DNA of 64,000 nucleotides from an uncultured Lentisphaerota bacterium (GTDB lineage: Bacteria > Verrucomicrobiota > Kiritimatiellia > CAIQIC01): positions 1 through 64,000 of the forward strand of contig CAITZM010000080.1 of the NCBI GenBank assembly GCA_903896925.1, given 5' to 3'. The first letter of the stretch is position 1, and the number at the start of each line of letters is the position of its first letter. The position numbers and the translations under genes were made by a program. This document shows, one piece after another, positions 54,602 through 61,919 of the stretch. The notes under the pieces are model-generated. The model did not search any database, had not been told where the DNA came from, and worked only from the letters and a program-made list of their open reading frames with translations.

Positions 54602-55456
54602 TCACCATGTCACGTTTTTCAGGAACTCGAGGCTCTTCGGCAGCTGCTCGTGCACGGAGGGCGACTCGTCCTCGATGAAGTAGTGCTTGATGCCCAGCCG
54701 CTGCGCCGTCTTCAGGATCGCCGGGTAATCCATCTGGCCGGAGCCGATGGCGACATCGTTCTTCACATCGGTGTGGCTGGTCAGCTCGCCGGTCTGCACG
54801 CCCTTCTTGAGGTCCTTGAGGTGCAGCATCGCCCAGCGGGTGGGATATTTCTCCAGCAGCTTCACCGGGTCCTGGCCGGGGAAAACGACCCACAGGATGT
54901 CCATCTCGAACGTCACGTACTGGGGATCGGTCTCCTTCATCAGCACATCGAACACGGTGCCGTCGCCGAGCGGTGCGAATTCGTAGCCGTGGCAATGGTA
55001 GTAGGCCTTGATGCCGTACTTCGCGAAGACCTTGCCCGCGCTGTTGAAGACGGCGGCGGCGGCGCGCGCCTGCTTCTCGTCGAACGCGCCCTTGTGCGGG
55101 ATCCACGCCACGCCGGCGTACTTCAGGCCGAGCGCCTGGGCCTCGCGCGCGACGCTCTCGGGGTCATCGCGCAGCTTGTCGAAGGGGAAATGCGCGCCGA
55201 TCGGCAGGAAGCCGTGCGCGTCGAGCATCTTCTTGAACTCCTCCGGCTTGAGGCCGTAGGTGCCGGCGACTTCCACTTCCTTGAAGCCCAGCTTCTCCAC
55301 GAGGTTGAGCGTGCCGGGGACGTCCTTCGGGAAATCGGCGCGCAGGCTGTAGAGCTGCAAACCGACAGGACCGTTGAACGAACCGGCGAGGACGGGAACG
55401 GCCAGGAGGCCGAGCGCGGCGGAACCGATGGCGAGCGAGCGGATGATGTGCTTCAT
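54602..55456 (-). CDS. Exported sugar phosphate isomerase/epimerase-like (AP-endonuclease-2 fold) protein
   Basis: 284-aa protein of the xylose-isomerase-like TIM-barrel superfamily. A signal peptide ends near LAGSF (residues 23-27). Family features are VGLQLYSLRADFPKDV, GFKEVEVAGTYG, GIKAYYHCHGYEF, and metal-ligand Glu/Asp/His residues in TFEMDILW and AMLHLKDL. Members isomerise or epimerise keto-sugars; here export points to an extracytoplasmic substrate. ATG 55456 begins the leader; the open frame up to 55516 runs towards the operator pair. Divergent from GH172, with a shared 169-nt control region, and followed by the Tat-exported TIM-barrel gene. Confidence 0.75.
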   Translation of the reverse strand: MKHIIRSLAIGSAALGLLAVPVLAGSFNGPVGLQLYSLRADFPKDVPGTLNLVEKLGFKEVEVAGTYGLKPEEFKKMLDAHGFLPIGAHFPFDKLRDDPESVAREAQALGLKYAGVAWIPHKGAFDEKQARAAAAVFNSAGKVFAKYGIKAYYHCHGYEFAPLGDGTVFDVLMKETDPQYVTFEMDILWVVFPGQDPVKLLEKYPTRWAMLHLKDLKKGVQTGELTSHTDVKNDVAIGSGQMDYPAILKTAQRLGIKHYFIEDESPSVHEQLPKSLEFLKNVTW

Positions 55457-55509
55457 GGTGCGCGGAGGATAATGAGGGGACACCGCGAAGTGAAGATAAA
55501 ACGAGCGGT

Positions 55510-55558
55510 TTTCCAAGGCTTGGCAAAGACGACGGTCCCGGTTTCCAAGCCTTGGAAA
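55510..55558. promoter_or_regulatory. Operator pair in the divergent isomerase/GH172 control region
   Basis: Site 1 (55510-55526) reads TTTCCAA-GGC-TTGGCAA. Site 2 (55542-55558) reads TTTCCAA-GCC-TTGGAAA, a perfect dyad and the best match to the consensus. Spacing is 32 bp. The right arm of site 2 is also the -35 box (TTGGAA) of the predicted GH172 promoter, so a bound protein would block RNA polymerase. Confidence 0.75.
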
Positions 55559-55580
55559 ACGTTGCGCCGCTGGCTATGCT
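55552..55580 (+). promoter_or_regulatory. Promoter of the GH172 gene, overlapping an operator
   Basis: TTGGAA (55552-55557), a 17-nt spacer and TATGCT (55575-55580); the leader to ATG 55626 carries AGAGGAG. Confidence 0.6.
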
Positions 55581-55625
55581 GCGCGCCTGCTGCCACGGGG
55601 TGCGCGACGGCAGAGGAGAAAGATT

Positions 55626-57632
55626 ATGCAACGCTGGATGCTGGCGGCGGTGGGTGTGGCGCTCGCAGTGGCGGCGCGCGGAGGCGAGGAGGTATCCGTC
55701 AAGAGCTTGCTCGCCGACATGACGGACCTCGGGCGCATGACGGAGTTTCCGTCGCCCGCCTACACCTGCAAACAGTTTTCTTCCTATGACCGCGCGTCGA
55801 AAACGCCGGACGATCCGAAGACGTGGTTCGCCAACGGCGACAGCGGGCAGTTCCTGCGCGCGGAGGAGCGCGGCGGGCGCAAGGAATTCGTAATGATGGA
55901 TGCCGACGGGCCGGGCGCCATCGCCATGATCTGGGCCACGTTCGGCGCGGATTTGCAGGGCGTGTTGCGCATCTACCTCGACGGCGCGGAACAACCGGCG
56001 CTCGCGGCGCCGCTGCGGGACATCCTCGGCGGAAAACTGCCGCACCTGCCGCCGCCGTTCTCCGGCGAGTACAGCCGCGGCTGGAACCTCTACCTGCCCA
56101 TCCCGTACGCGAAGCATTGCAAGGTGACGTGCGACGCGAAAAACATTTACTACCACATTGCTTACCGCACCTACGCGGCGGGCACGCCGGTCGTGACGTT
56201 CCAAGCCGCGCAGCTCGACGCGCTCGAGGCGGAGCTGAAGGCCGTCGCCGCAAAACTCGATGCCCCGGAAACCACCGGCGAGCTGTCCAAGGAGTCACGG
56301 CACATCACCCTGAATGCATCCATCGCGCCGGGCAGCCAGGCGGCGTTCGATTTGTTCAAGGGCGAGATGGCGCTCCAGGTACTGCGGCTGCACTGGGCGC
56401 CCGGCGGCGACCGCGACGAGGCGGCGCTGCGCGCGTGCCTGCTGGATATGACGTTCGATGGCGAGCAGACGGTCGCCGCGCCGCTAGGCGATTTCTTCGG
56501 CAGCGCGCCGGGCGTCAACCCGCTCACGACGCTGCCCTTGAGCGTGAGCAGCAACGGCACGATGGAATGCCGCTGGGTGATGCCCTTCCAGCGCTCCTCC
56601 ATGTTGAGAGTGCACAATCACGGCACGTCGCCGGTGAAATTTTCGATCGATGTGGTCGCCGTGCCGCGGCCGTGGACCGACCGCTCGCTGCTGTTCCACA
56701 CCAAGTGGCGCATCCAGCACGCTCTGCCTACGGACCCGAAGATCGACTGGAACTACCTGACGGCGAAAGGGCGCGGCCTTTTCGCCGGGGTTTCGTTCAA
56801 CATCGACAACCCGGTGAAGGCGTGGTGGGGCGAGGGCGACGAGAAGATCTACGTGGACGGCGAATCCTTCCCGAGCCACTTCGGCACCGGCAGCGAGGAT
56901 TATTACGGCTATGCGTGGTGCTTCCCGAAACTGTTCACGCACGCCTATCACAGCCAGTCGCGCTGCGACGGCCCCGGCAACTTCGGCCGCACGAGCCTCA
57001 ACCGCTTCCACATCCTCGACCGAATCCCGTTCACGCAGGACTTCCGCTTCGACATGGAAATCTGGCACTGGAAGCAGTGCCAGATCAACGCCTCCGTGCT
57101 CGCCTGGTGGTACGCCGCGCCGGGCGCGACCGATGGCTTCGCGCGACTCCAACCCGCCGATGTGACGCTGCGCCCGCTGCCGGTTTTTACGCCGGAGAAA
57201 GTCGCCGGCGCCATCGAGGGCGAGACCCTGCGTGTCATCGAGAAAACCGGGCGGCTCGACACGCAGGAGTGGGATGGCGACAGCGACGGCAAGCACCTCT
57301 GGTGGCGCGGCGGACAGAAGCCCGGCGACCAACTGCTGCTCGGCTTCAACGTCGCGACGGCCGGCACCTATCGCGTGTTGGCGCATTGCCTCAAGGCGCG
57401 GGACTACGGCATCGCGCAATTCAAGGTCAACGGTGTCAGCGCCGGCCAACCCGTGGATTTCTATAACGAGAAAGTGATCCTGCCCAAGGCCTTCGAACTG
57501 GGCACGTTCGAGCTCAAACAGGGCGAAAACCAGCTGGGCATCACCATCACCGGCGCGAATCCCAAGGCGCAGAAGGCCTACATGGTCGGGTTGGACTATC
57601 TGTTGCTCAAGCCCGGCCGCGCGGCGCCGTGA
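55626..57632 (+). CDS. GH172 (DUF2961) glycoside hydrolase
   Basis: 668-aa exported protein of the DUF2961 group, now GH172, whose known members act on alpha-D-fructofuranosides or D-arabinofuranosides. A signal peptide ends near ARGGEE. Two jelly-roll halves follow (about 25-430): FVMMDADGPGAIAMIW, WWGEGDEKIYVDGE and HFGTGSEDYYGYAW. Glu403 and Glu424 stand 21 residues apart, as I recall for the catalytic pair of the characterised difructose-dianhydride enzyme. A further beta-sandwich (about 520-668) with HCLKARDYGIAQFKVNG resembles a carbohydrate-binding domain. ATG 55626 has AGAGGAG upstream. The only catabolic gene on the plus strand that carries an operator pair. Confidence 0.85.
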   Translation: MQRWMLAAVGVALAVAARGGEEVSVKSLLADMTDLGRMTEFPSPAYTCKQFSSYDRASKTPDDPKTWFANGDSGQFLRAEERGGRKEFVMMDADGPGAIAMIWATFGADLQGVLRIYLDGAEQPALAAPLRDILGGKLPHLPPPFSGEYSRGWNLYLPIPYAKHCKVTCDAKNIYYHIAYRTYAAGTPVVTFQAAQLDALEAELKAVAAKLDAPETTGELSKESRHITLNASIAPGSQAAFDLFKGEMALQVLRLHWAPGGDRDEAALRACLLDMTFDGEQTVAAPLGDFFGSAPGVNPLTTLPLSVSSNGTMECRWVMPFQRSSMLRVHNHGTSPVKFSIDVVAVPRPWTDRSLLFHTKWRIQHALPTDPKIDWNYLTAKGRGLFAGVSFNIDNPVKAWWGEGDEKIYVDGESFPSHFGTGSEDYYGYAWCFPKLFTHAYHSQSRCDGPGNFGRTSLNRFHILDRIPFTQDFRFDMEIWHWKQCQINASVLAWWYAAPGATDGFARLQPADVTLRPLPVFTPEKVAGAIEGETLRVIEKTGRLDTQEWDGDSDGKHLWWRGGQKPGDQLLLGFNVATAGTYRVLAHCLKARDYGIAQFKVNGVSAGQPVDFYNEKVILPKAFELGTFELKQGENQLGITITGANPKAQKAYMVGLDYLLLKPGRAAP

Positions 57633-57706
57633 CGGCGGCCCGTAACCAGCACACCCGGCAACCGCTGGCCCACCGACCACTGCCGCGGACACCGGACTGC
57701 AGGCGT

Positions 57707-57735
57707 AAAAAAGGGCCACCCATCCGGGTGGCCCT
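57707..57735 (-). terminator. Intrinsic terminator after yceI (possibly bidirectional)
   Basis: A perfect 10-bp stem (AGGGCCACCC/GGGTGGCCCT) with loop ATCC is followed on the minus strand by TTTTTT (57712-57707). It lies 27 nt beyond the yceI stop and may also stop GH172 transcripts. Confidence 0.85.
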
Positions 57736-57762
57736 GCTTCAGCAACTAGGGTTCGATACCTT

Positions 57763-58350
57763 TTATGGCTGCACAGCCTCGATGTTGAGGGTGATCTTCA
57801 CATCCTCGCCGATCATCACGCCACCCTTGTCGAGCGTCTTGTTCCAGGTGATGCCATAGTCGAGGCGGTTGATCTTCGTCGCGGCACTGAGTCCGATGCG
57901 CGTCTTGCCCCAAGGATCCTGCACCGGGCCGGACAGCTCGCCGCGCAACTTGATATCCTTCGTCACACCGTGCAGGGTGAACTTGCCGGTGACCACCCAC
58001 TCGCCGTCATCCTTCTTGATCCCGGTGGTCTCGAACTTGATGTCCGGCAGCTTCGCGGCATCGAAGAACTCAGGGCTGAGGAGATGACCGTCGCGCTTAT
58101 CGTTGCCGGTGTTGATGCTGCCCACCGCCACCGTGCCGCTCGCCTTGAACTCCTCCGGCTTCGCGGGGTCAAAACTGATCTTCCCCGTGAAGTTCGTGAA
58201 CGAACCCCGCACCTCGCTGATCCCCAGGTGCCGGATCGCGAACCCGACGGTGCTGTGGACGGCATCCACCTGGTAATCGGCCGCACCCGCGGCCAGGCCT
58301 GCGAGCGCCAGCGCGCCCGCCACGATCGTCATCACTTGTTTCTTTTGCAT
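57763..58350 (-). CDS. yceI: YceI-family periplasmic lipid-binding-like protein
   Basis: 195-aa exported protein of the YceI family, a lipocalin-like beta-barrel that binds isoprenoid-type lipids in characterised members. A signal peptide ends at AAGAAD (about residue 24). The diagnostic DAVHSTVGFAIRHLGIS, GSFTNFTGKISFDPA, KRDGHLLSPEFFDAAKLP and FTLHGVTKDIKL are all present, at the usual family length. It begins 19 nt after the marR stop, so it is cotranscribed with that regulator. An operator-like copy (58439-58457) inside the end of marR suggests additional local control. Confidence 0.93.
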   Translation of the reverse strand: MQKKQVMTIVAGALALAGLAAGAADYQVDAVHSTVGFAIRHLGISEVRGSFTNFTGKISFDPAKPEEFKASGTVAVGSINTGNDKRDGHLLSPEFFDAAKLPDIKFETTGIKKDDGEWVVTGKFTLHGVTKDIKLRGELSGPVQDPWGKTRIGLSAATKINRLDYGITWNKTLDKGGVMIGEDVKITLNIEAVQP

Positions 58351-58369
58351 GGCTGTTCCTTTTTGTTGG

Positions 58370-58915
58370 TTAGATTGTCTTCACTGCTGAATGTCCGCGG
58401 GCCCGACCTGCCGGCCCGGCCGACCTGCTGTCCACAACTGGTTGCACTTTGAAACCATCGGTGTCCGCGGGCTCTACCAGGTTCTGCTGGGCGCGCCGCA
58501 ACACATGCTTGCAGGTGGCCAGCTCCGGCGCGGTGATGCCTGCGGTGGCCTCGTCCAGGATGCCCTGCACCAGCGCGGTGGCCTTGCCCATCACGGCGGC
58601 GCCCTGCTTGGTCAGAAAGATCATTTTTTCGCGGCGGTCGCTCTGGCCGGCCAGGCGCAGGATCAGCCCGCTTTTTTCCAGGTCGGCGGCGAGCCGGGCC
58701 ATGTACGTCTTATCCTTGACCAGCCGCTCGGCCAACTCCCGCTGCGACTGGCCGCCCTGGGCCCAGACGTGCACCAGCAGCGACCATTTCTCCGAGCAGA
58801 TCGGGACCGCGCGCCGCGGCAGTTCCTCGCTGATGCGCTTGAGGATGGTCCGGGAGAACAGCGTCGTCAGGTAACCGAGCGATTCCGCGAGTTCGTATTT
58901 GGCGCGTGCTTTCAT
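58370..58915 (-). CDS. MarR-family transcriptional regulator
   Basis: 181-aa winged-helix regulator. The wHTH core spans CSEKWSLLVHVWAQGGQSQRELAERL and the recognition helix KTYMARLAADLEKSGLILR; the wing is RLAGQSDRREKMIFLT. The first ~25 and last ~60 residues are helical dimerisation arms plus a disordered tail. ATG 58915 is preferred over the frame extending to 58939, which would run through the operator. A 6-bp dyad (TGGTTG/CAACCA) overlies the -10 box of its own promoter, as expected for autorepression. The family commonly responds to small phenolic or oxidant ligands; the ligand here is unknown. yceI is the likely target. Confidence 0.88.
   Translation of the reverse strand: MKARAKYELAESLGYLTTLFSRTILKRISEELPRRAVPICSEKWSLLVHVWAQGGQSQRELAERLVKDKTYMARLAADLEKSGLILRLAGQSDRREKMIFLTKQGAAVMGKATALVQGILDEATAGITAPELATCKHVLRRAQQNLVEPADTDGFKVQPVVDSRSAGPAGRARGHSAVKTI
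58439..58457. promoter_or_regulatory. Second MarR-type operator-like site inside marR
   Basis: TGGTTGCACTTTGAAACCA matches the marR operator (58920-58938) at 16 of 19 positions. It lies in the 3' part of marR, about 90 nt upstream of the yceI start. Confidence 0.45.
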
Positions 58916-58919
58916 TTTG

Positions 58920-58954
58920 TGGTTGCAATTTACAACCATTCTTCAGGCTGTCAA
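58920..58954 (-). promoter_or_regulatory. marR-yceI promoter and operator
   Basis: On the minus strand, TTGACA (58954-58949), a 16-nt spacer and TAAATT (58932-58927). The dyad TGGTTG-N7-CAACCA (58920-58938) covers the -10 box and ends five nt before the ATG. Confidence 0.75.
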
Positions 58955-59078
58955 ATGCCCGGCCTTTTATTTTCCGGCTGTCCCGGGCTGGCGGCCAGGC
59001 GCGAATGGATGGCCTGCCCACGCAGAAGCCGGGCGCGACCCCGTCCGCTCTCTTTTCGAAGGTAAAACGCCGGAGGCA

Positions 59079-59107
59079 TTTTCGCTTTGCGCAAAGCGGG
59101 GTATTCT
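59079..59107 (+). promoter_or_regulatory. Putative promoter with internal palindrome
   Basis: TTTTCG (59079-59084), a 17-nt spacer and TATTCT (59102-59107). A perfect 16-bp palindrome, CGCTTTGCGCAAAGCG (59083-59098), fills the spacer and could be an operator. The -35 match is weak. Confidence 0.4.
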
Positions 59108-59128
59108 TGGCGACGAGGAAGGTGATCT

Positions 59129-61786
59129 ATGATGGGCATTTTCAGCGCGGGCTTATGGCTGTTGTTGCTGCTGGCGCTCACGCGTTGTTTCTGGAGCTTG
59201 GGCCATTCGTCCCTCCAGCGGCGGCTGGGGGCCTTGTGGCTGCTGCTCGTCCCGGCGCTGGCCGTACCCTTCTATTTCCGGCCCCACGAGGAGTTGCTCG
59301 GCGGCACGGAGGCCGGCGCGTGCGCCAATACCGCCGCGACCTTCGCCCGCACCGGCCACCTGTCCCACACGGACCCGCTGCTGGCCCGGATTCCGGAATC
59401 GGAACGCGCCGCCTTCCTGTTGGGCGGGGCCGGACCCGGCCAGACCAAGGATGCCTGCCTCTGGGTGAAGAATCTGCACACGGCAGAACTGGGGCCCTGG
59501 TTCCAACCGGCCTATGCGGTATGGCTGAGCCTCCCGCTCAAGTATCTGCCTGCATGGTGTGTGCTGTACGGCGCACCGTTGTTGGCCGTGCTAACCGCCG
59601 CGGCCTTGGCGCTGCTGGGTGTGCAGTTGTTCGGCAGCCGCCGGGGCGGGATCCTGACGGCGATCTTTCTCCTGGCCAACCCCATGGTGCTCTGGCTCGG
59701 GCGCAGTTCCTGTGCGGAATGGGGCGCGCTTTTGTTCTTCTGGTTAGGGCTGGCCTTGGTGGCGCACGCCTGGCGTTCGCCCGGCGAGCGCCACATGGCC
59801 GACTTCGCCTTGGGGGCTCTGTGCTTGATGGTCGCCCCATTTTTCCACATCTCCGCATGGTTCGGCATCCTGCCCGTGGGGGGCATCCTGCTTGTCAAGG
59901 CCGCGCTGGGTCGGCGGCTGTTCATCCTGATCGTGCCCATCATGACCGTGGGCTTCCTCGCCTTTCTTTGGCATGTGGCCCAGGTGACCGATCCCCACCA
60001 CCTGCTGCCCTACCTGCAACCGCTGAATCAGCATCCCGGCTGGGTGTTCGCAGCGGCCTTGGCGGTCTTGCTGGCGCTGAGCACCTTGTGCAGCCGGCTG
60101 ACGTCATCGACGGGACCCGGCCGGCCGTTGGCGGACCGGCATCCCGACCGATTCGCCCTGGTGCTTTGGCTGGCACTGCTGGTGATCGGCCTCTGCCCCG
60201 GCCTGCGGGAACATCTGCCGCTCGTATCCAGCAGCCTGTCGGTTGACCCGGGCCCGACGGATGTGCAGGGCTGGCCGCCATGCGTTTCGCGCAGCGCACT
60301 TTGGGCGGCGTGGGCCGGCTGGGGTGCCTGGCTTTTCAGGAAGGGTGCGCATGCGGACCTCCGCCTCGGATCGGCCGCCATCCTTCTGCCGGGCCTGCTG
60401 CTGTCGGGGAGCTTGCAGCACTACGCGCTGGGTGCACGCCAGGGCTTGTTCTTCTGGGCGCCGGTAATGGCGTTGTGCCTGGCGGCTCTCGTGCTGTGGG
60501 TCTGGGAGCACCGCCAGGCTTGGAGTCGACCGGTGGCCGTGGTTGTGGCGGCGCTGTTGCTGGTGGCGCTATGGCATGGACGCACGCACGTGGCGGAGCG
60601 CGTGGGTTGCGCAGGACTCTATCGCACCTATGAAAAGCTGGCGGCGCCGGTCCAGGCGGCCAAGGGGTGGCTGCTGGTGGAATATTCGCCCCTGGCGGCA
60701 CCCATGGAACATATGTTCGCCGTGCCTACCCTGGCGCTGGATACCGTGCATCACGCCAGCGCCTTTCCCGTGGCCGAGGCAGCCTGGGAACACCTGATGC
60801 GCATCAACCCCCGGCAGGCCTGTTTCTTCCTGACGCCCTTCCATCCGCCCTACAGCGAACGTTTTGTGTTCGCGCTGGAGCAGCGTCTGCATGGCGCCGG
60901 TCCGGCCATGGCCGGGGGGCCGGACCGGTTACCGGACCAGATCGTAGACCGCGGCTTCGCGCTCTCGCTTTACCGCATGGCCTTGCGCACGCCGGCGGAC
61001 ACAGAGCACGAAAACCCGGAGCTGAACCAAGCCCTGAGACCCGATGCGAGCAATTTCGGCCTGCATGGTTTTTCCCAACTGCAGACAGCGCCCTGGCCGG
61101 TCCACGGGTTGGCCGTGCCGGCCGATACCGAGGTTCCCATCCCGCTGGATGGCGAGACCACCTTCCTGCAAGGCGATGACCTGTATTTTATTTTTTACGG
61201 GTCCTTCCGGCAGCTGCACCCCCCGCACCTGCTGGGAAATTTCACCGGGATACATGAGGTCAAATGGTTGCACCTGACCGATGATTGGTGGGTGTTGCGG
61301 CTGCACGGCCAGATCACCGCAGCGCGGTCTTTTCGCATCCACAGCACGACCGAGGCCCTCCTGACCGATGTGCAGGTTCTGCGCGATGGCACGTTCCAGT
61401 CCCTGGCCACCGGCTGGGCGACCAACGGCTTGAGCGTCAAAGTGCTGCCACCATTGCGCGCACGCTGGACGCTGCCCGAGGCTTCCTTCACCATGCCTGC
61501 CCCGCGTGGCGCAACGGGCGACTTGATGCTCTATCTGGCCGCACCGCCCGCGGCGACGGTATCGCCCTTCTCCTTGCGCGTGGCGGGCCGCGGCACGGAC
61601 AACCAGGCACCGCGACACCTGGTGCCCGGCGACCCGCGTTGGTACATCTTCCGTGCGGCCGCCATCGGGTTCACACCCACCAATCATGTCGTGACGCTGA
61701 CCACCGCTCCACCGTTGCATGGCAACGCTCCCGGCCTCCCTCGGGAACTGGGCGTGTTGCTGGGTTATGCGGTCGTGACGGACTGA
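59129..61786 (+). CDS. Polytopic membrane protein, GT-C-like
   Basis: 885-aa integral membrane protein. About nine to eleven hydrophobic helices occupy residues 1-480: for example GLWLLLLLALTRCFW, LLVPALAVPFYF, VLYGAPLLAVLTAAALALLG, LLFFWLGLALVAHA and LFILIVPIMTVGFLAFLW. The first large loop (RPHEELLGGTEAGACANTAA) carries the acidic residues expected in GT-C glycosyltransferases and PMT-type enzymes. The last ~400 residues are soluble and beta-rich, predicted outside. A lipid-linked sugar transferase for envelope glycans is plausible but unproven. ATG 59129 (a second ATG follows immediately) has GAGGAAGG upstream. It stands alone between marR and lpdA and is not obviously linked to either. 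Confidence 0.6.
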   Translation: MMGIFSAGLWLLLLLALTRCFWSLGHSSLQRRLGALWLLLVPALAVPFYFRPHEELLGGTEAGACANTAATFARTGHLSHTDPLLARIPESERAAFLLGGAGPGQTKDACLWVKNLHTAELGPWFQPAYAVWLSLPLKYLPAWCVLYGAPLLAVLTAAALALLGVQLFGSRRGGILTAIFLLANPMVLWLGRSSCAEWGALLFFWLGLALVAHAWRSPGERHMADFALGALCLMVAPFFHISAWFGILPVGGILLVKAALGRRLFILIVPIMTVGFLAFLWHVAQVTDPHHLLPYLQPLNQHPGWVFAAALAVLLALSTLCSRLTSSTGPGRPLADRHPDRFALVLWLALLVIGLCPGLREHLPLVSSSLSVDPGPTDVQGWPPCVSRSALWAAWAGWGAWLFRKGAHADLRLGSAAILLPGLLLSGSLQHYALGARQGLFFWAPVMALCLAALVLWVWEHRQAWSRPVAVVVAALLLVALWHGRTHVAERVGCAGLYRTYEKLAAPVQAAKGWLLVEYSPLAAPMEHMFAVPTLALDTVHHASAFPVAEAAWEHLMRINPRQACFFLTPFHPPYSERFVFALEQRLHGAGPAMAGGPDRLPDQIVDRGFALSLYRMALRTPADTEHENPELNQALRPDASNFGLHGFSQLQTAPWPVHGLAVPADTEVPIPLDGETTFLQGDDLYFIFYGSFRQLHPPHLLGNFTGIHEVKWLHLTDDWWVLRLHGQITAARSFRIHSTTEALLTDVQVLRDGTFQSLATGWATNGLSVKVLPPLRARWTLPEASFTMPAPRGATGDLMLYLAAPPAATVSPFSLRVAGRGTDNQAPRHLVPGDPRWYIFRAAAIGFTPTNHVVTLTTAPPLHGNAPGLPRELGVLLGYAVVTD

Positions 61787-61865
61787 AGCCCCGGCCTGCG
61801 CTTCCTGCCTGATAACGATCGTGGGTATAAGGCCGGCTGCCCACAACCCGTAAAACGACGTTGTT

Positions 61866-61893
61866 TTGCATCGGCCCGCAGGTGTGGTAGCCT
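61866..61893 (+). promoter_or_regulatory. Promoter of lpdA
   Basis: TTGCAT (61866-61871), a 16-nt spacer and TAGCCT (61888-61893), 26 nt before the ATG. The -10 form matches those at 26354 and 47740. Confidence 0.55.
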
Positions 61894-61919
61894 TGGGCCG
61901 CATTTTTCAGGAGCACGTT

